From: QWPN01 sp044360305
GTDB taxonomy: Bacteria; Planctomycetota; Planctomycetia; Pirellulales; UBA1268
Length of the DNA: 11,387 nucleotides
Assembly (NCBI GenBank): GCA_044360305.1
Contig: JBIKKQ010000110.1
Coordinates: 1 to 11,387, forward strand
Direction of reading: 5' to 3'
The notes under the pieces are model-generated. The model was not told the DNA's origin and ran no database searches. It saw only the letters and a program-made list of their open reading frames with translations. The translations under genes and the position numbers were made by a program. Shown here in pieces: positions 1-7,684 of this stretch (its first letter is position 1; every line of letters begins with the position of its first letter).

Positions 1-1
1 G

Positions 2-373
2 CTGCCGCGGCTCGACGACCTGCGGGCCGGCATGCCCCTCGCCGGGGACCCCGACAGCTGGCTCAATCTCGTCCACGTGGATGACGCCGCGGCGGTGGTG
101 TGTGCCGTCGCGGCGGCCCCCAGACCGGCGCCGCTGTACGTCGTCTCCGACGGCCGCCCGCTCCTGCGGCGCGACTGGTACGCCCGGCTGGCCGAACTGA
201 CGGGCAGCCCGCCACCACGTTGGGACCCCGCGGCCGTGCCGCGGCGCGGGGCCGACAAGCAGGTCGATCCGACGCACCTGTTCACCGATCTCGGCTTCCG
301 GCCCGTGCATCCCGACGCCCGCACCGCCGTCGCCATGCTCGTCGCCGACCAGGCCCCGGAGGCACGACCGTGA
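2..373 (+). CDS. NAD-dependent epimerase / SDR-family protein, C-terminal part
   Basis: The reading frame is open from the left edge, and 123 residues are visible before the TGA at 371-373; the Rossmann N-terminus with its GxxGxxG motif lies outside the window. The motif NLVHVDDAAAVVCAV (visible residues about 21-35) is the typical late-domain signature of atypical/extended SDR epimerases of the YeeZ-like kind. It is followed by the usual 'YVVSDGRPLLRRDWY' stretch, where family members place the substrate-binding loop, and by a C-terminal 'LGFRPVHP' segment. Proteins of this type act in the cytosol on nucleotide sugars or related substrates with NAD(P), but the substrate cannot be read from this fragment. 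The gene overlaps the downstream kinase start by the four bases GTGA, so the two are probably co-transcribed and translationally coupled. The family call is fairly safe; the specific enzyme is unknown. Confidence 0.8.
   Translation: MPRLDDLRAGMPLAGDPDSWLNLVHVDDAAAVVCAVAAAPRPAPLYVVSDGRPLLRRDWYARLAELTGSPPPRWDPAAVPRRGADKQVDPTHLFTDLGFRPVHPDARTAVAMLVADQAPEARP
358..362 (+). promoter_or_regulatory. Shine-Dalgarno GGAGG for the histidine kinase
   Basis: A perfect GGAGG lies 7 bases before the GTG at 370, inside the last codons of the epimerase gene. It fixes a GTG start for the kinase although the same frame is open much further upstream. The residues that follow this GTG begin a clean membrane segment, which supports the choice. 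Confidence 0.8.
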
Positions 374-1869
374 ACGGCTGGGCGATTGGCCTCGGCCTCG
401 CGATCGTCGTCTGCACGGGGCTGGCCGCGCGGCTGGTCATGCTGCGCCAGCAATTGCGGGACGTGCGCGAGGCCTTCGACGTGCTCGCGGAACGGGCGCC
501 GATCGGCATCCTCCGCTCCGACGCCCGCGGGATGTGCACCTATGCCAACGACACGTGGTGCGCGATCAGCGGCCTGAGCCGCGAGGAGACGCTCGATCGG
601 CGCTGGAGCCAGGCCGTCCATCCCGACGACCTGGCGATGGTGATCGACAAGTGGGAGGCGAGCGTCCGCGAGCAGCGGCCCTACGTCAACGAGGTGCGGC
701 TCGTCCGCCCCGACGGCAGCCTGCGGCAGGTGGTCGTCGCCGCACGCCCCACGCACGACCCGCGCGGGGCGGTGACGGGATTTCTCGGCACCGCCCTCGA
801 TGTGACCGACTGGCGGGAGGCCGAGAGCAGTGCCCGGAAGAAGGACTCCCTGATCAACGCCCTCGTCGATCACTCGTCGGCGGCGATCTACCTCAAGGAT
901 CTGGCCGGCCGTTACCTGCTCGTCAATCGCCGGCACGCGGAGATCTGGCCGGCGATGAAGGACTTCCGGCCGGGCAGCACACCGTTCGACTGGCTGCCCG
1001 AGAACGTCGCCCGGTCGTTCATCGCGACCGACGCCGAGGTGCTCGACACCGCCGAAACCCGGACCTTCGAGGAGACCATCCCGATCGACGGCGAATCACG
1101 CACCTTCCTGACCGTCAAATTCCCGGTGTTCGACGACCGGCGGCAGGTGACCGCCGTGGGGGGGATCTCCGCCGACATCACCGACCTCGAACGGGCCCGC
1201 CGCGATCTGGCCGAGCGGGAACGGCTCCTGCGCCGGCTGATCGAGGTACAGGAGAACGAGAAGCAGCACGTCTGCCACGAGTTCCATGACGGGCTCATCC
1301 AGTACGCGGTCGGGTCGAAGATGCTGCTGGAGGGGCTCGTCGCCGGGGGACTTCCGGCAACCTGCCGGCCGGCGGTCGAGTCGGTGGTCGAATTTCTCGC
1401 CAAGGGCATCGAGGACGGCCGGCGGGTGATCCGCGGCATCCGGCCGGCGGCGCTCGACGACCTCGGCCTGCGGGCGGCCCTCGAGGAGATGGCGGGCGAT
1501 CTCCGCGACGCCGGCATCGCGATGGAGGTCGATCTCGATCCGGCCATCGACGCCATCCCGCCGTCGCTCCAGACGACCGTGTATCGGATCGCCCAGGAGT
1601 CGCTCAACAATGCCCGCAAGCACAGCGGCAGCGGCCGGGTCAGCCTCGGGGTGCGACGGGCCGCAGACCGGATCGAGGTCGCGGTCGAGGACTGGGGCCG
1701 GGGCTTCGAGCCGGATGTCGCCGCATCGGCAGGCTTCGGCCTGGCGGGAATCCGGGAGCGGGCCAGGCTCGCGGGGGGGCAGTGCGTCTTCGAGACGAGT
1801 CCCTCCGCCGGCACGAAAATCCACGCGGTCCTGCCGCTCGCCGCGCCGGAGTCGGCGGCTGACGGCTGA
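370..1869 (+). CDS. Membrane-anchored tandem-PAS sensor histidine kinase (HisKA_3/NarL-partner type)
   Basis: This is a 499-residue sensor kinase that would autophosphorylate on histidine and pass the phosphate to a NarL/FixJ-type response regulator. Residues about 4-20 form one hydrophobic membrane segment with no periplasmic domain, so sensing should be cytosolic. Two PAS domains follow, about 36-150 (with 'HPDD' and the PAC-like ending ALDVTDW) and about 162-275 (ending ISADITDL). A charged helix (275-300) leads into a HisKA_3 dimerisation domain with phospho-acceptor H306 in CHEFHDG. The HATPase domain has an N box with E410 and N414 (QESLNNARKHS), a G1 box D441-W-G-R-G-F and a G2 box GFGLAGI (455-461). 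All catalytic boxes look intact, so the kinase should be active. No response regulator is encoded in the window, so it is an orphan here. Start is GTG at 370, backed by GGAGG and the overlap with the epimerase stop. The signal sensed cannot be inferred; PAS ligands range from haem to small metabolites. Confidence 0.93.
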   Translation: MNGWAIGLGLAIVVCTGLAARLVMLRQQLRDVREAFDVLAERAPIGILRSDARGMCTYANDTWCAISGLSREETLDRRWSQAVHPDDLAMVIDKWEASVREQRPYVNEVRLVRPDGSLRQVVVAARPTHDPRGAVTGFLGTALDVTDWREAESSARKKDSLINALVDHSSAAIYLKDLAGRYLLVNRRHAEIWPAMKDFRPGSTPFDWLPENVARSFIATDAEVLDTAETRTFEETIPIDGESRTFLTVKFPVFDDRRQVTAVGGISADITDLERARRDLAERERLLRRLIEVQENEKQHVCHEFHDGLIQYAVGSKMLLEGLVAGGLPATCRPAVESVVEFLAKGIEDGRRVIRGIRPAALDDLGLRAALEEMAGDLRDAGIAMEVDLDPAIDAIPPSLQTTVYRIAQESLNNARKHSGSGRVSLGVRRAADRIEVAVEDWGRGFEPDVAASAGFGLAGIRERARLAGGQCVFETSPSAGTKIHAVLPLAAPESAADG

Positions 1870-1941
1870 GGCACGCCCGCCGGCTCGTCACCGCCCCCCA
1901 TCGGCCGGGCACCATCGACCCGCCATCAACCGTCCGGTGGA

Positions 1942-4104
1942 TCAGCGTGGGACCGACTGCGGCTGGGGCCTGACGGCCTCGCCCGCCTGCGAAACCGCCA
2001 GGGCCGAACCATTGCCGAGGGCCTTCATGTAGTCGATGGCGACGTTCATCGCCTCGTCGAACCAGTAGTCACGGCGGACCACCGGCCGGCGACGCGAATC
2101 CTGCTCCTCCTCCTGTTTCTTTTCCTCGTCCTCGGCCGCCTTTCCCTCGTTCCAGTAGCGCTCGAATTCGGCCAGCGCCAGCGGGATGGTCTTGGTGTCC
2201 TTGCGGCGTTGGACGCGGGCGATGTCCTTCTCGAGTTTGGCGAACTCGCCGTTGGCCGCGATCCGCTGCCGCGAGCCGTCGCGGATCGCCGCCAGCGTCT
2301 GCTCCGGAATCCGCCCGCTCGGCCGGAAGCCCGCGGCCGGCACGCGGTCGAAAGGAACCGCATGATCGAGGTCCGATTCGCCCACCGGCAGATGCGTGGT
2401 GATGCTCGGCAGTTCGACGTCGCTCTTCACCCCTTCCAACTGCGTGCTGTCGCCCGACGGCCGGTAGAACTGCTGCATCGTGATCTTGATCGCGCCGTAG
2501 GAGGGCAGATTGCTCAGCCGCGGAAAAAGCTCCCGGGCGAGGTCGAGTAGGCTCTGGACCGTCCCCTTCCCGTGGGTCGTCCTGTCGCCGATGATCAGCC
2601 CGCGGCCGTAATCCTGGATCGCCCCGGCGACGATCTCGCTGGCGCTGGCGCTGAACTTGTTGGTCAGGACGACCAGCGGCCCGCCCCAGGCCACGCCGGC
2701 GTCGGTGTCGTCGTAGACCTCGACGGTCTTGTCCTTCTTCTTCACCTGGACGACCGGGCCGCGGTCGATGAACAGGCCGGTGATCGCGATCGCCTCGGGG
2801 AGCGAGCCGCCGCCGTTGTTCCGCAGGTCGAGGACGACCGCGTCCACCCCCTTCTCCCGGAAGCCGTCGAGCAGCCGCCGGCAGTCACGGGTGCTGCTCT
2901 TGTAATCGGCCTGCCCCTGACGGGCGGCCTCCATGTCCATGTAGAAGCTCGGCAGGTTGATGACGCCGAACCGGTAGGGGCCGCCGTCGGCCTTCTTGCC
3001 ATGCTCGATGACCTCGCCCCGGGCCTCGCTGTCCTTGAGCTCGATCTTGTCGCGGACGATGTCGTAGACCTTCGGCGCGGTCTCCCCCACCGGGATGACC
3101 TTGAGGCGGACGACCGTCCCGCGCTTGCCGCGGATCTGCTTGACGACGTCGTTGAGGCTCATGTCGACGACGTCCACGAAATCCCCCTCCGTACCCTGCC
3201 CGACGCCGACGATCCGATCCTTGGTCTTGAGCCGGCCGTCGCGGTCGGCGGCACCTCCGGGCACGATCTCGGCGACGCTGGTGTAGCCATCCTCGCCGCG
3301 CAGCGACGCACCGATGCCGTCGAGCTGCAACCGCATGCTGATCTCGAAGTTTTCCAGCGTCCCCGGCGACATGAAGCTGGTGTGCGGGTCGAGGCTGCTC
3401 GTCAGCGCCGTCAGGTAGTCCTCGAGCAGTTCGTCAGCGGTCTTCTGCTGGACCCGGCGGGCGATCGCACGATAGCGGCGCCGGAGCTTGTCCCTGGCCT
3501 CCGCGTCCGCGACCTTTTCCATCTTCTGCACCAGCAGGTCGTACTTGATCCGCTTCCGCCACAGGTCCTCCGCCTCGGCCTCGGTCGTGGCCCAGCGGGT
3601 GTCGTCGCGGTCGCTGACCATCGACTCGGCGACGTTGAAGTCGTGCGTGGCGTCGATCAGCCGCTCGATCAGCGGCTGCCGGGCATCGACCCGCTCCCGG
3701 AATCGGCCCAGGACCTCGTAGGCGAAGGAGATGTCGCCGCGCCTCACGAGGTCGTCGAGGGCGTCCCGTTTCTGGGCGAAGCCGTCCACGTCTGCCTGCG
3801 TGAAGTACAGCTTCATCGGGTCGAGCGACTCGATGAACGCCTTGAACCAGCGACGCGATATGTCGTCGTTGATCGGCTGGCCGAGGAAGTGCGTCCGCTC
3901 CAGCAGGCTGCGGACCGCCAGTGTGATCGTCTTGTCGTTCGGACCCGGCTTGAGGACGGCCGTGCCGGGCGCCGACTCGATGCGGGGCGGTTCGTCGGCC
4001 GCGAGCGGCGCGGCGCACACCAGGCAGGCCAGCAGGCAGGAGCGAACCAGCGGCGACCACGTCCCCGCAGCGAAAACTCCGCGGGCCGAAAGACGTTCGT
4101 TCAT
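1942..4104 (-). CDS. prc: Prc/Tsp-type tail-specific (C-terminal processing) periplasmic protease
   Basis: This 720-residue serine endopeptidase of family S41A matches the architecture of E. coli Prc (682 aa), which trims or degrades periplasmic proteins from their C-terminal tails and controls peptidoglycan hydrolases. An N-terminal hydrophobic stretch (LLACLVCAAPLAA, about residues 24-36) is a Sec signal peptide, probably cut near LAA/DE. The Prc N-terminal helical domain spans about 48-240 (FIESLDPMKLYFTQAD is typical), a PDZ domain about 255-345 (DGIGASLRGEDGY), the S41 core about 375-545, and a charged helical C-terminal domain of the DUF3340 kind follows (KITMQQFYRPSGDSTQLEG). The catalytic dyad is S487 in FSASASEI and K513 in THGKGTVQ, 26 residues apart; VLDLRNNGGGSLPEA is also present. 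ATG 4104 is chosen because of GAGGAG 8 bases upstream and the signal peptide; the frame stays open to 5160 but that part overlaps cbiX. It lies convergent to the kinase gene and 104 bp after cbiX, with a possible promoter of its own. Substrates are unknown. Confidence 0.95.
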   Translation of the reverse strand: MNERLSARGVFAAGTWSPLVRSCLLACLVCAAPLAADEPPRIESAPGTAVLKPGPNDKTITLAVRSLLERTHFLGQPINDDISRRWFKAFIESLDPMKLYFTQADVDGFAQKRDALDDLVRRGDISFAYEVLGRFRERVDARQPLIERLIDATHDFNVAESMVSDRDDTRWATTEAEAEDLWRKRIKYDLLVQKMEKVADAEARDKLRRRYRAIARRVQQKTADELLEDYLTALTSSLDPHTSFMSPGTLENFEISMRLQLDGIGASLRGEDGYTSVAEIVPGGAADRDGRLKTKDRIVGVGQGTEGDFVDVVDMSLNDVVKQIRGKRGTVVRLKVIPVGETAPKVYDIVRDKIELKDSEARGEVIEHGKKADGGPYRFGVINLPSFYMDMEAARQGQADYKSSTRDCRRLLDGFREKGVDAVVLDLRNNGGGSLPEAIAITGLFIDRGPVVQVKKKDKTVEVYDDTDAGVAWGGPLVVLTNKFSASASEIVAGAIQDYGRGLIIGDRTTHGKGTVQSLLDLARELFPRLSNLPSYGAIKITMQQFYRPSGDSTQLEGVKSDVELPSITTHLPVGESDLDHAVPFDRVPAAGFRPSGRIPEQTLAAIRDGSRQRIAANGEFAKLEKDIARVQRRKDTKTIPLALAEFERYWNEGKAAEDEEKKQEEEQDSRRRPVVRRDYWFDEAMNVAIDYMKALGNGSALAVSQAGEAVRPQPQSVPR

Positions 4105-4112
4105 GCGATCTG

Positions 4113-4118
4113 CTCCTC
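4113..4118 (-). promoter_or_regulatory. Shine-Dalgarno GAGGAG for prc
   Basis: Read on the minus strand, GAGGAG ends 8 bases before the ATG at 4104. It decides the start of the protease in a frame that remains open for another 352 codons upstream. Confidence 0.75.
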
Positions 4119-4145
4119 GTGGTGGCCTGAACCGACGACTCCTCC

Positions 4146-4174
4146 ATTCTGGCAGGTCGGTGGACCGTTGGCGA
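4146..4174 (-). promoter_or_regulatory. Candidate sigma-70-like promoter for prc
   Basis: On the minus strand TCGCCA (4174-4169, 4 of 6 matches to TTGACA) is followed after 17 bases by CAGAAT (4151-4146, 4 of 6 to TATAAT). The -10 is preceded by TGC, an extended -10 element. A transcript would begin near 4139 and carry a leader of about 35 bases containing the GAGGAG site. The match is good for such a GC-rich gap but was found by eye, and the promoter consensus of this organism is not known. Confidence 0.4.
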
Positions 4175-4208
4175 GGCCGTATTTGCCGCGGTCCGGGCCG
4201 GCGCCGGC

Positions 4209-5066
4209 TCAGCCCGCGGTCGCCGGCTCGCCGGCCGCCTGTCGAGATGCGGCGTCCAGTTCCCGCCAACGTTCGCCGGCCCGGCCGACCACGGCCCGGG
4301 CCACCGGATCGACACCCCCGAGCCGCGCCACCCGGATCCAGTCGAGGTCGGGCCGCGCTTCCCGCCCGCGGGCCACCGCGTCCGCCACCTGCTCCTCGAC
4401 ATGGCCGCGAAACAGGAGATGCGGCTGCACGACGATCCGGCGCACGCTCCCGTCCGGCAGCCCGCAGAGTTCCGCGACCGCCTCGGTCAGCGACGGTCGG
4501 GCGGCCGCGACGAAACCAATGCTCAGGCCAGTGGCCGGCAGCGACACGTCGTCCGCCAACGTGGCCCGGGCGAACTCCAGCATCTGAGCCGGCGCCGTGG
4601 GGTCGCTCGAACCGCGGCCCACGATCAGCAGCCGCGTGGCCGCCGGATCCTCCGGGCCGATTCCGGCAACCGCCTCCGCCCGCCGGGCCCGGGACAGGGC
4701 CACGATCTCGGGATGGAGGCCGAGGGCCGCCGATTGGAACGCCCGGATGCCGACCGCCGCCGTCGCCGCCGCCACCGCCTCGGGCACGTCGCGGAGCGCG
4801 TGCCCGGCCGTGAACAGCAGCAGCGGCGCCACCATCACCTCGCGGCAACCGCGGCCGGCCAGCTGCGCGACCGCCTCGTGAATCGTCGGCCTCACGAGTT
4901 CGAGGAACCCGAGTTCCACCGCCACGCCCGGCAGCAGACCGGCGGCCAGCGATGCGACCCGGCGCGTCTCGGCGGCGCCGACCTCGTCCGTCGTGCCGTG
5001 CCCCACGACCAGCAGGCCGCGGCCGGCCGACCAGCACCGCTCCGGCGCGACGGCGGCTTCGCTCAT
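4209..5066 (-). CDS. cbiX: Two-domain CbiX/SirB-type sirohydrochlorin chelatase
   Basis: This 285-residue cytosolic protein has two CbiX domains in tandem (about 17-130 and 145-265), the size of long-form SirB/CbiX. These class II chelatases insert Co2+ (cobalamin branch) or Fe2+ (sirohaem branch) into sirohydrochlorin. The first domain carries both expected metal-site histidines: H23 in VVGHGTTD and H89 in LLLFTAGHALRDVP. In the second domain the first histidine is replaced by arginine (R151 in IVGRGSSDP), while the later one is kept (H222 in HLLFRGHVEEQ). So only the N-terminal half looks catalytic, a pattern I believe is common in two-domain members. The metal cannot be decided from sequence, and no other cobalamin or sirohaem gene is in the window. 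The ATG at 5064-5066 overlaps the exporter stop in an ATGA, implying translational coupling. The gene ends 104 bp before prc; the palindrome GCCGGCGCCGGC directly follows its stop. Confidence 0.88.
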   Translation of the reverse strand: MSEAAVAPERCWSAGRGLLVVGHGTTDEVGAAETRRVASLAAGLLPGVAVELGFLELVRPTIHEAVAQLAGRGCREVMVAPLLLFTAGHALRDVPEAVAAATAAVGIRAFQSAALGLHPEIVALSRARRAEAVAGIGPEDPAATRLLIVGRGSSDPTAPAQMLEFARATLADDVSLPATGLSIGFVAAARPSLTEAVAELCGLPDGSVRRIVVQPHLLFRGHVEEQVADAVARGREARPDLDWIRVARLGGVDPVARAVVGRAGERWRELDAASRQAAGEPATAG

Positions 5067-6364
5067 GGACGCTCCGCGGCCCGGCGCAGTCGCGGCACGA
5101 GGGCGAACACGCCCCCCAGCACCGCGACCGCCGCCACGAAGGGGAGCGTGTGCGAGGCATGGAGGTCGAAGAGCAGCGAACCGGCGAGCGGTCCGAGAAT
5201 CCGCCCCAGCGACGCGAACGACTGGTTGACGCCCAGCACTTCCCCCTGCCGTTCCGGATCAGTCCGCCGCGAGATCAACGCCGACACCGACGGGTTCACG
5301 CAGGCGAAGCCGGCCACCGCCACGGCGGCCGCGGCATAGAACAGCGTGGCCAGCGGCCCGCCCGCCACCGGGCCGGCCCGCGTGCACCAGGCCACGGCCC
5401 CGACGGTCGCCAGGCCGAGGATCATCAGACCGACGCCGCCCGCCAGCAGCGCCGTCTCGGGGAGCCGCTTGGCGAGCGGCCGGTACATGCCGCCGGCGAG
5501 CATCAGCATCAGACCGATGAAGGCGAAGACGAGGAAGTTGCCGTCGTCCCCCATGCCGAAGGCCGACTTCGTGAGCCGGGCGAGCGTGGCCTCGAAGTTG
5601 GCGAAGGCGAAGATCGACAGGAAGTAGACGAGCACGAGCCCGCCGACGGTCGGCAGCCCGAGCACGGCCGCCGTCCGCGACAGGCCGGGATACTCGCGGG
5701 CCGGCCGGCTCCCTGGCCGGCGGGTCTCCCGGAACACGACGCAGGCGATGACGAACGCGACCGCCGAGAGCAGCGAGGCGATCGCGCCGACGCCCCACGG
5801 CTGGCGGCCGAACAGGCCGAGGCCGCAGTAGGCGATCAGCGGCCCGAGCGTGAAGCCGGCGCCGAAGGCGATCCCGATCAGCGCCATGCCCCGGGCCCGG
5901 TTCTCCGGCGTGGTGCAGTCGGCGATCACGGCGGCCGCCGTGCCGACGCTGGCGCCGGCGATCCCGGCCCCGATCCGGGCCGCCAGCATCAGGCCGATCG
6001 CCGTCGTGGCCCGGTCCGGCGGAAACGTCACGGCCCAACCGTACAACGCATAGCAGACGACCGACCCGGCGAGGCTCAGCAGGAGCATCGGCCGCCGGCC
6101 CACCCGATCGGAGAGCCGGCCCCACACCGGGCTGAACAGGAACTGCATCAGCGAGAAGACGGAGAACAACAGTCCGATCACGCCGCCCCGGGCCAGCGGG
6201 CCGAGCCGCAGTGCCTCGAGATAGGGTTCGACCTGCCGCGGCATCACCGGCAGGACGATGCCGAACCCGAGCAGGTCGATGAACACGACCAGGAACACGA
6301 CGAGCAGCGGCCAGCGCGACGGCAGGCCGTCGGCCGGTGTCGCGGCGGTGGAGGATGCTGCCAT
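5063..6364 (-). CDS. Major facilitator superfamily transporter, TetA-like DHA1 drug:H+ antiporter family
   Basis: This 433-residue inner-membrane protein has about twelve hydrophobic segments. The first helix carries DLLGFGIVLPVMP (D30), a motif characteristic of 12-TM drug antiporters of the TetA group. The cytosolic loop between helices 2 and 3 is a textbook motif A, GRLSDRVGRRP (residues 82-92). A motif-C-like GAGFTLGPLIAY follows in helix 5, and a TetA-like sequence, LISRRTDPERQGEVLG with GRILGPLAGSL, lies in the C-terminal half. Such proteins export small amphipathic compounds in exchange for protons; the substrate here is unknown, and resistance to any drug should not be assumed. ATG 6364 is chosen as the first good start before the first helix; no clear Shine-Dalgarno sequence is seen, only GGGGATC about 7-13 bases upstream. 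It is the first gene of the leftward block, divergent from xseA (69 bp), and is coupled to cbiX by an ATGA overlap. Confidence 0.9.
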   Translation of the reverse strand: MAASSTAATPADGLPSRWPLLVVFLVVFIDLLGFGIVLPVMPRQVEPYLEALRLGPLARGGVIGLLFSVFSLMQFLFSPVWGRLSDRVGRRPMLLLSLAGSVVCYALYGWAVTFPPDRATTAIGLMLAARIGAGIAGASVGTAAAVIADCTTPENRARGMALIGIAFGAGFTLGPLIAYCGLGLFGRQPWGVGAIASLLSAVAFVIACVVFRETRRPGSRPAREYPGLSRTAAVLGLPTVGGLVLVYFLSIFAFANFEATLARLTKSAFGMGDDGNFLVFAFIGLMLMLAGGMYRPLAKRLPETALLAGGVGLMILGLATVGAVAWCTRAGPVAGGPLATLFYAAAAVAVAGFACVNPSVSALISRRTDPERQGEVLGVNQSFASLGRILGPLAGSLLFDLHASHTLPFVAAVAVLGGVFALVPRLRRAAERP

Positions 6365-6414
6365 AGTTCGATCCCCGGTCGGTCGCGGGCCGGCGCCGGA
6401 CGGCTCCGCGGGCG

Positions 6415-6423
6415 TGATACGAT
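6415..6423 (+). promoter_or_regulatory. Candidate extended -10 promoter for xseA operon
   Basis: TGATACGAT reads as an extended -10, TGn followed by TACGAT (4 of 6 to TATAAT including the key A2 and T6). No convincing -35 lies 16-18 bases upstream, as often holds for extended -10 promoters. The predicted start near 6430 would give a leader of only about four bases before the ATG at 6434, consistent with the absence of a Shine-Dalgarno sequence there. The element sits in the direct repeat GATACGATAC (6416-6425), whose reverse strand also reads TATCGT, a possible -10 for the divergent transporter gene. It was found by eye. Confidence 0.4.
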
Positions 6424-6433
6424 ACCCGCCACG

Positions 6434-7684
6434 ATGAACGATCGCCGCGCAGCCGACCGTCGCAGCCCTCCGGAAGACGCCCTGAGCGTGTCCGAGGTGA
6501 CGTCGCGCGTCAAGGAGCACGTCGAGTCGCGGTTCGCCGACGTCTGGGTAGCGGGCGAGGTGTCGAACCTCACGCGGGCTTCCTCGGGCCACCTCTATCT
6601 CTCGCTCAAGGACGAGACGGCCCTGCTCCGGGCGGTGGTGTGGCGCGGGACGGTGCCGCAGCTGGCCCTGGAGCCGGCCGACGGGATGCAGGTCGTGTGC
6701 CACGGCCGGATCGAGGTCTACCCGCCGCGCGGCACCTATCAATTAACGATCGACCGGCTCCACGCCGTGGGCACCGGCGCGCTCGAGGCCGCGCTGCGGC
6801 GGCTGCACGCCCGGCTCGACGCGGAGGGGCTGTTCGCCCCCGGACGCAAGCGACCGCTGCCGTCGTTCCCGCGCCGGATCGCCCTCGTCACCAGCCCGAC
6901 CGGGGCGGCGATCGCCGATTTCCTCGAATGCCTCTTCGGCCGCTGGCGCGGGAGCGAGGTGATCCTCGTCCCCTGCCGGGTGCAAGGGGCCGGGGCCGCC
7001 GAGGAGATCGCCGCCGCGCTCGGCATGGCGGCCCGGATCGCGCCGGCCGTGGACGTGATCGCGCTGGTCCGCGGCGGCGGCAGCCTCGAGGATCTGTGGT
7101 CGTTCAACGAGGAGGTGCTCGTCCGCGCGATCGCCGCGGCGCCGATCCCGGTGGTCTCCGGCGTGGGGCACGAGATCGACGTCACCCTCGCCGACCTCGC
7201 GGCCGACGTCCGCGCCCTGACGCCGACCGACGCCGCCGCCCGCGTCTCGCCCGACGGCCGGCAGCTGGCGGCCGGCATCGCCGCGGCCGGCCAACGGCTG
7301 CGGGCGGCGCTCGCCCGCCGCGCGGCGACGGCCCGCGAGCGGCTCCGGCAGCTGGCCGGATCGCGGACCTTTGCCGACCCGACACGGATCGTCCGCGATC
7401 GGCGCACGGCGACCGACCAGCAGCTCGTGCGGCTGCGCCGCCAGGCGACCGTCGCCGTTTCCCGGGGCCGCGAACGGCTCGTCGCCGCTGCCGGCCGGCT
7501 CGAGGCCGGCAGCCCGCTGAAGCTGCTCGCCCGCGGCTGGTCGGTGACCTCCCGCGCCGGCGATCCCGCCGCGGTCCGTTCCGTTGACGGACTCCGCGTC
7601 GGCGACCTGCTCGTCACCCGCCTTGCCGATGGACACCTTCACAGCCGCCTGGAGAGCATCGCGCCCGATGACGCCCCCCGCTGA
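6434..7684 (+). CDS. xseA: Exodeoxyribonuclease VII large subunit
   Basis: XseA is the catalytic subunit of exonuclease VII, which with several XseB subunits degrades single-stranded DNA from both ends to oligonucleotides in the cytosol. The 416-residue protein starts with an OB-fold nucleic-acid-binding domain (about 18-113, beginning SVSEVTSRVKEHVESRF and WVAGEVSNL). The catalytic domain carries RIALVTSPTGAAI, GGGSLEDLWSFNEE (214-227) and PVVSGVGHEIDVTLADL with H246 and D249, all closely matching the E. coli enzyme. The rest is an Arg/Ala-rich helical region where XseB binds in the family, ending in SPLKLLARGWSV and a small C-terminal beta part. It is about 40 residues shorter than E. coli XseA (456), mainly in the helical region. 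The ATG at 6434 begins the conserved N-terminus; the frame is open far upstream, but that stretch is antisense to the transporter. xseB starts 17 bases before this gene ends. Confidence 0.96.
   Translation: MNDRRAADRRSPPEDALSVSEVTSRVKEHVESRFADVWVAGEVSNLTRASSGHLYLSLKDETALLRAVVWRGTVPQLALEPADGMQVVCHGRIEVYPPRGTYQLTIDRLHAVGTGALEAALRRLHARLDAEGLFAPGRKRPLPSFPRRIALVTSPTGAAIADFLECLFGRWRGSEVILVPCRVQGAGAAEEIAAALGMAARIAPAVDVIALVRGGGSLEDLWSFNEEVLVRAIAAAPIPVVSGVGHEIDVTLADLAADVRALTPTDAAARVSPDGRQLAAGIAAAGQRLRAALARRAATARERLRQLAGSRTFADPTRIVRDRRTATDQQLVRLRRQATVAVSRGRERLVAAAGRLEAGSPLKLLARGWSVTSRAGDPAAVRSVDGLRVGDLLVTRLADGHLHSRLESIAPDDAPR

Noticed and set aside
1870..1941. Bidirectional terminator between the convergent kinase and protease genes.
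   Set aside because: I looked for a stem-loop with a T-run on either strand; only ACCG-TC-CGGT with a two-base loop is present, which cannot fold well.
4197..4208. Perfect palindrome GCCGGCGCCGGC directly after the cbiX stop as a terminator.
   Set aside because: The stem is only 4 bp with a tight loop and no following T-run; such GC palindromes are frequent by chance here.
2572..4587. Long plus-strand open frame (671 codons) antisense to prc and cbiX.
   Set aside because: It is an antisense shadow of strongly supported genes in GC-rich DNA; its translation is Asp/Val/Arg/Leu-rich with no domain or motif.
4105..5160. N-terminal extension of the protease frame by 352 codons.
   Set aside because: The extension is Arg/Gly/Pro-rich, overlaps cbiX in another frame, and lies before a clear GAGGAG-ATG-signal-peptide start.
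4952..6433. N-terminal extension of the xseA frame upstream of 6434.
   Set aside because: It is antisense to the transporter and compositionally skewed (His/Arg/Gln/Asp); the conserved XseA N-terminus begins only after 6434.
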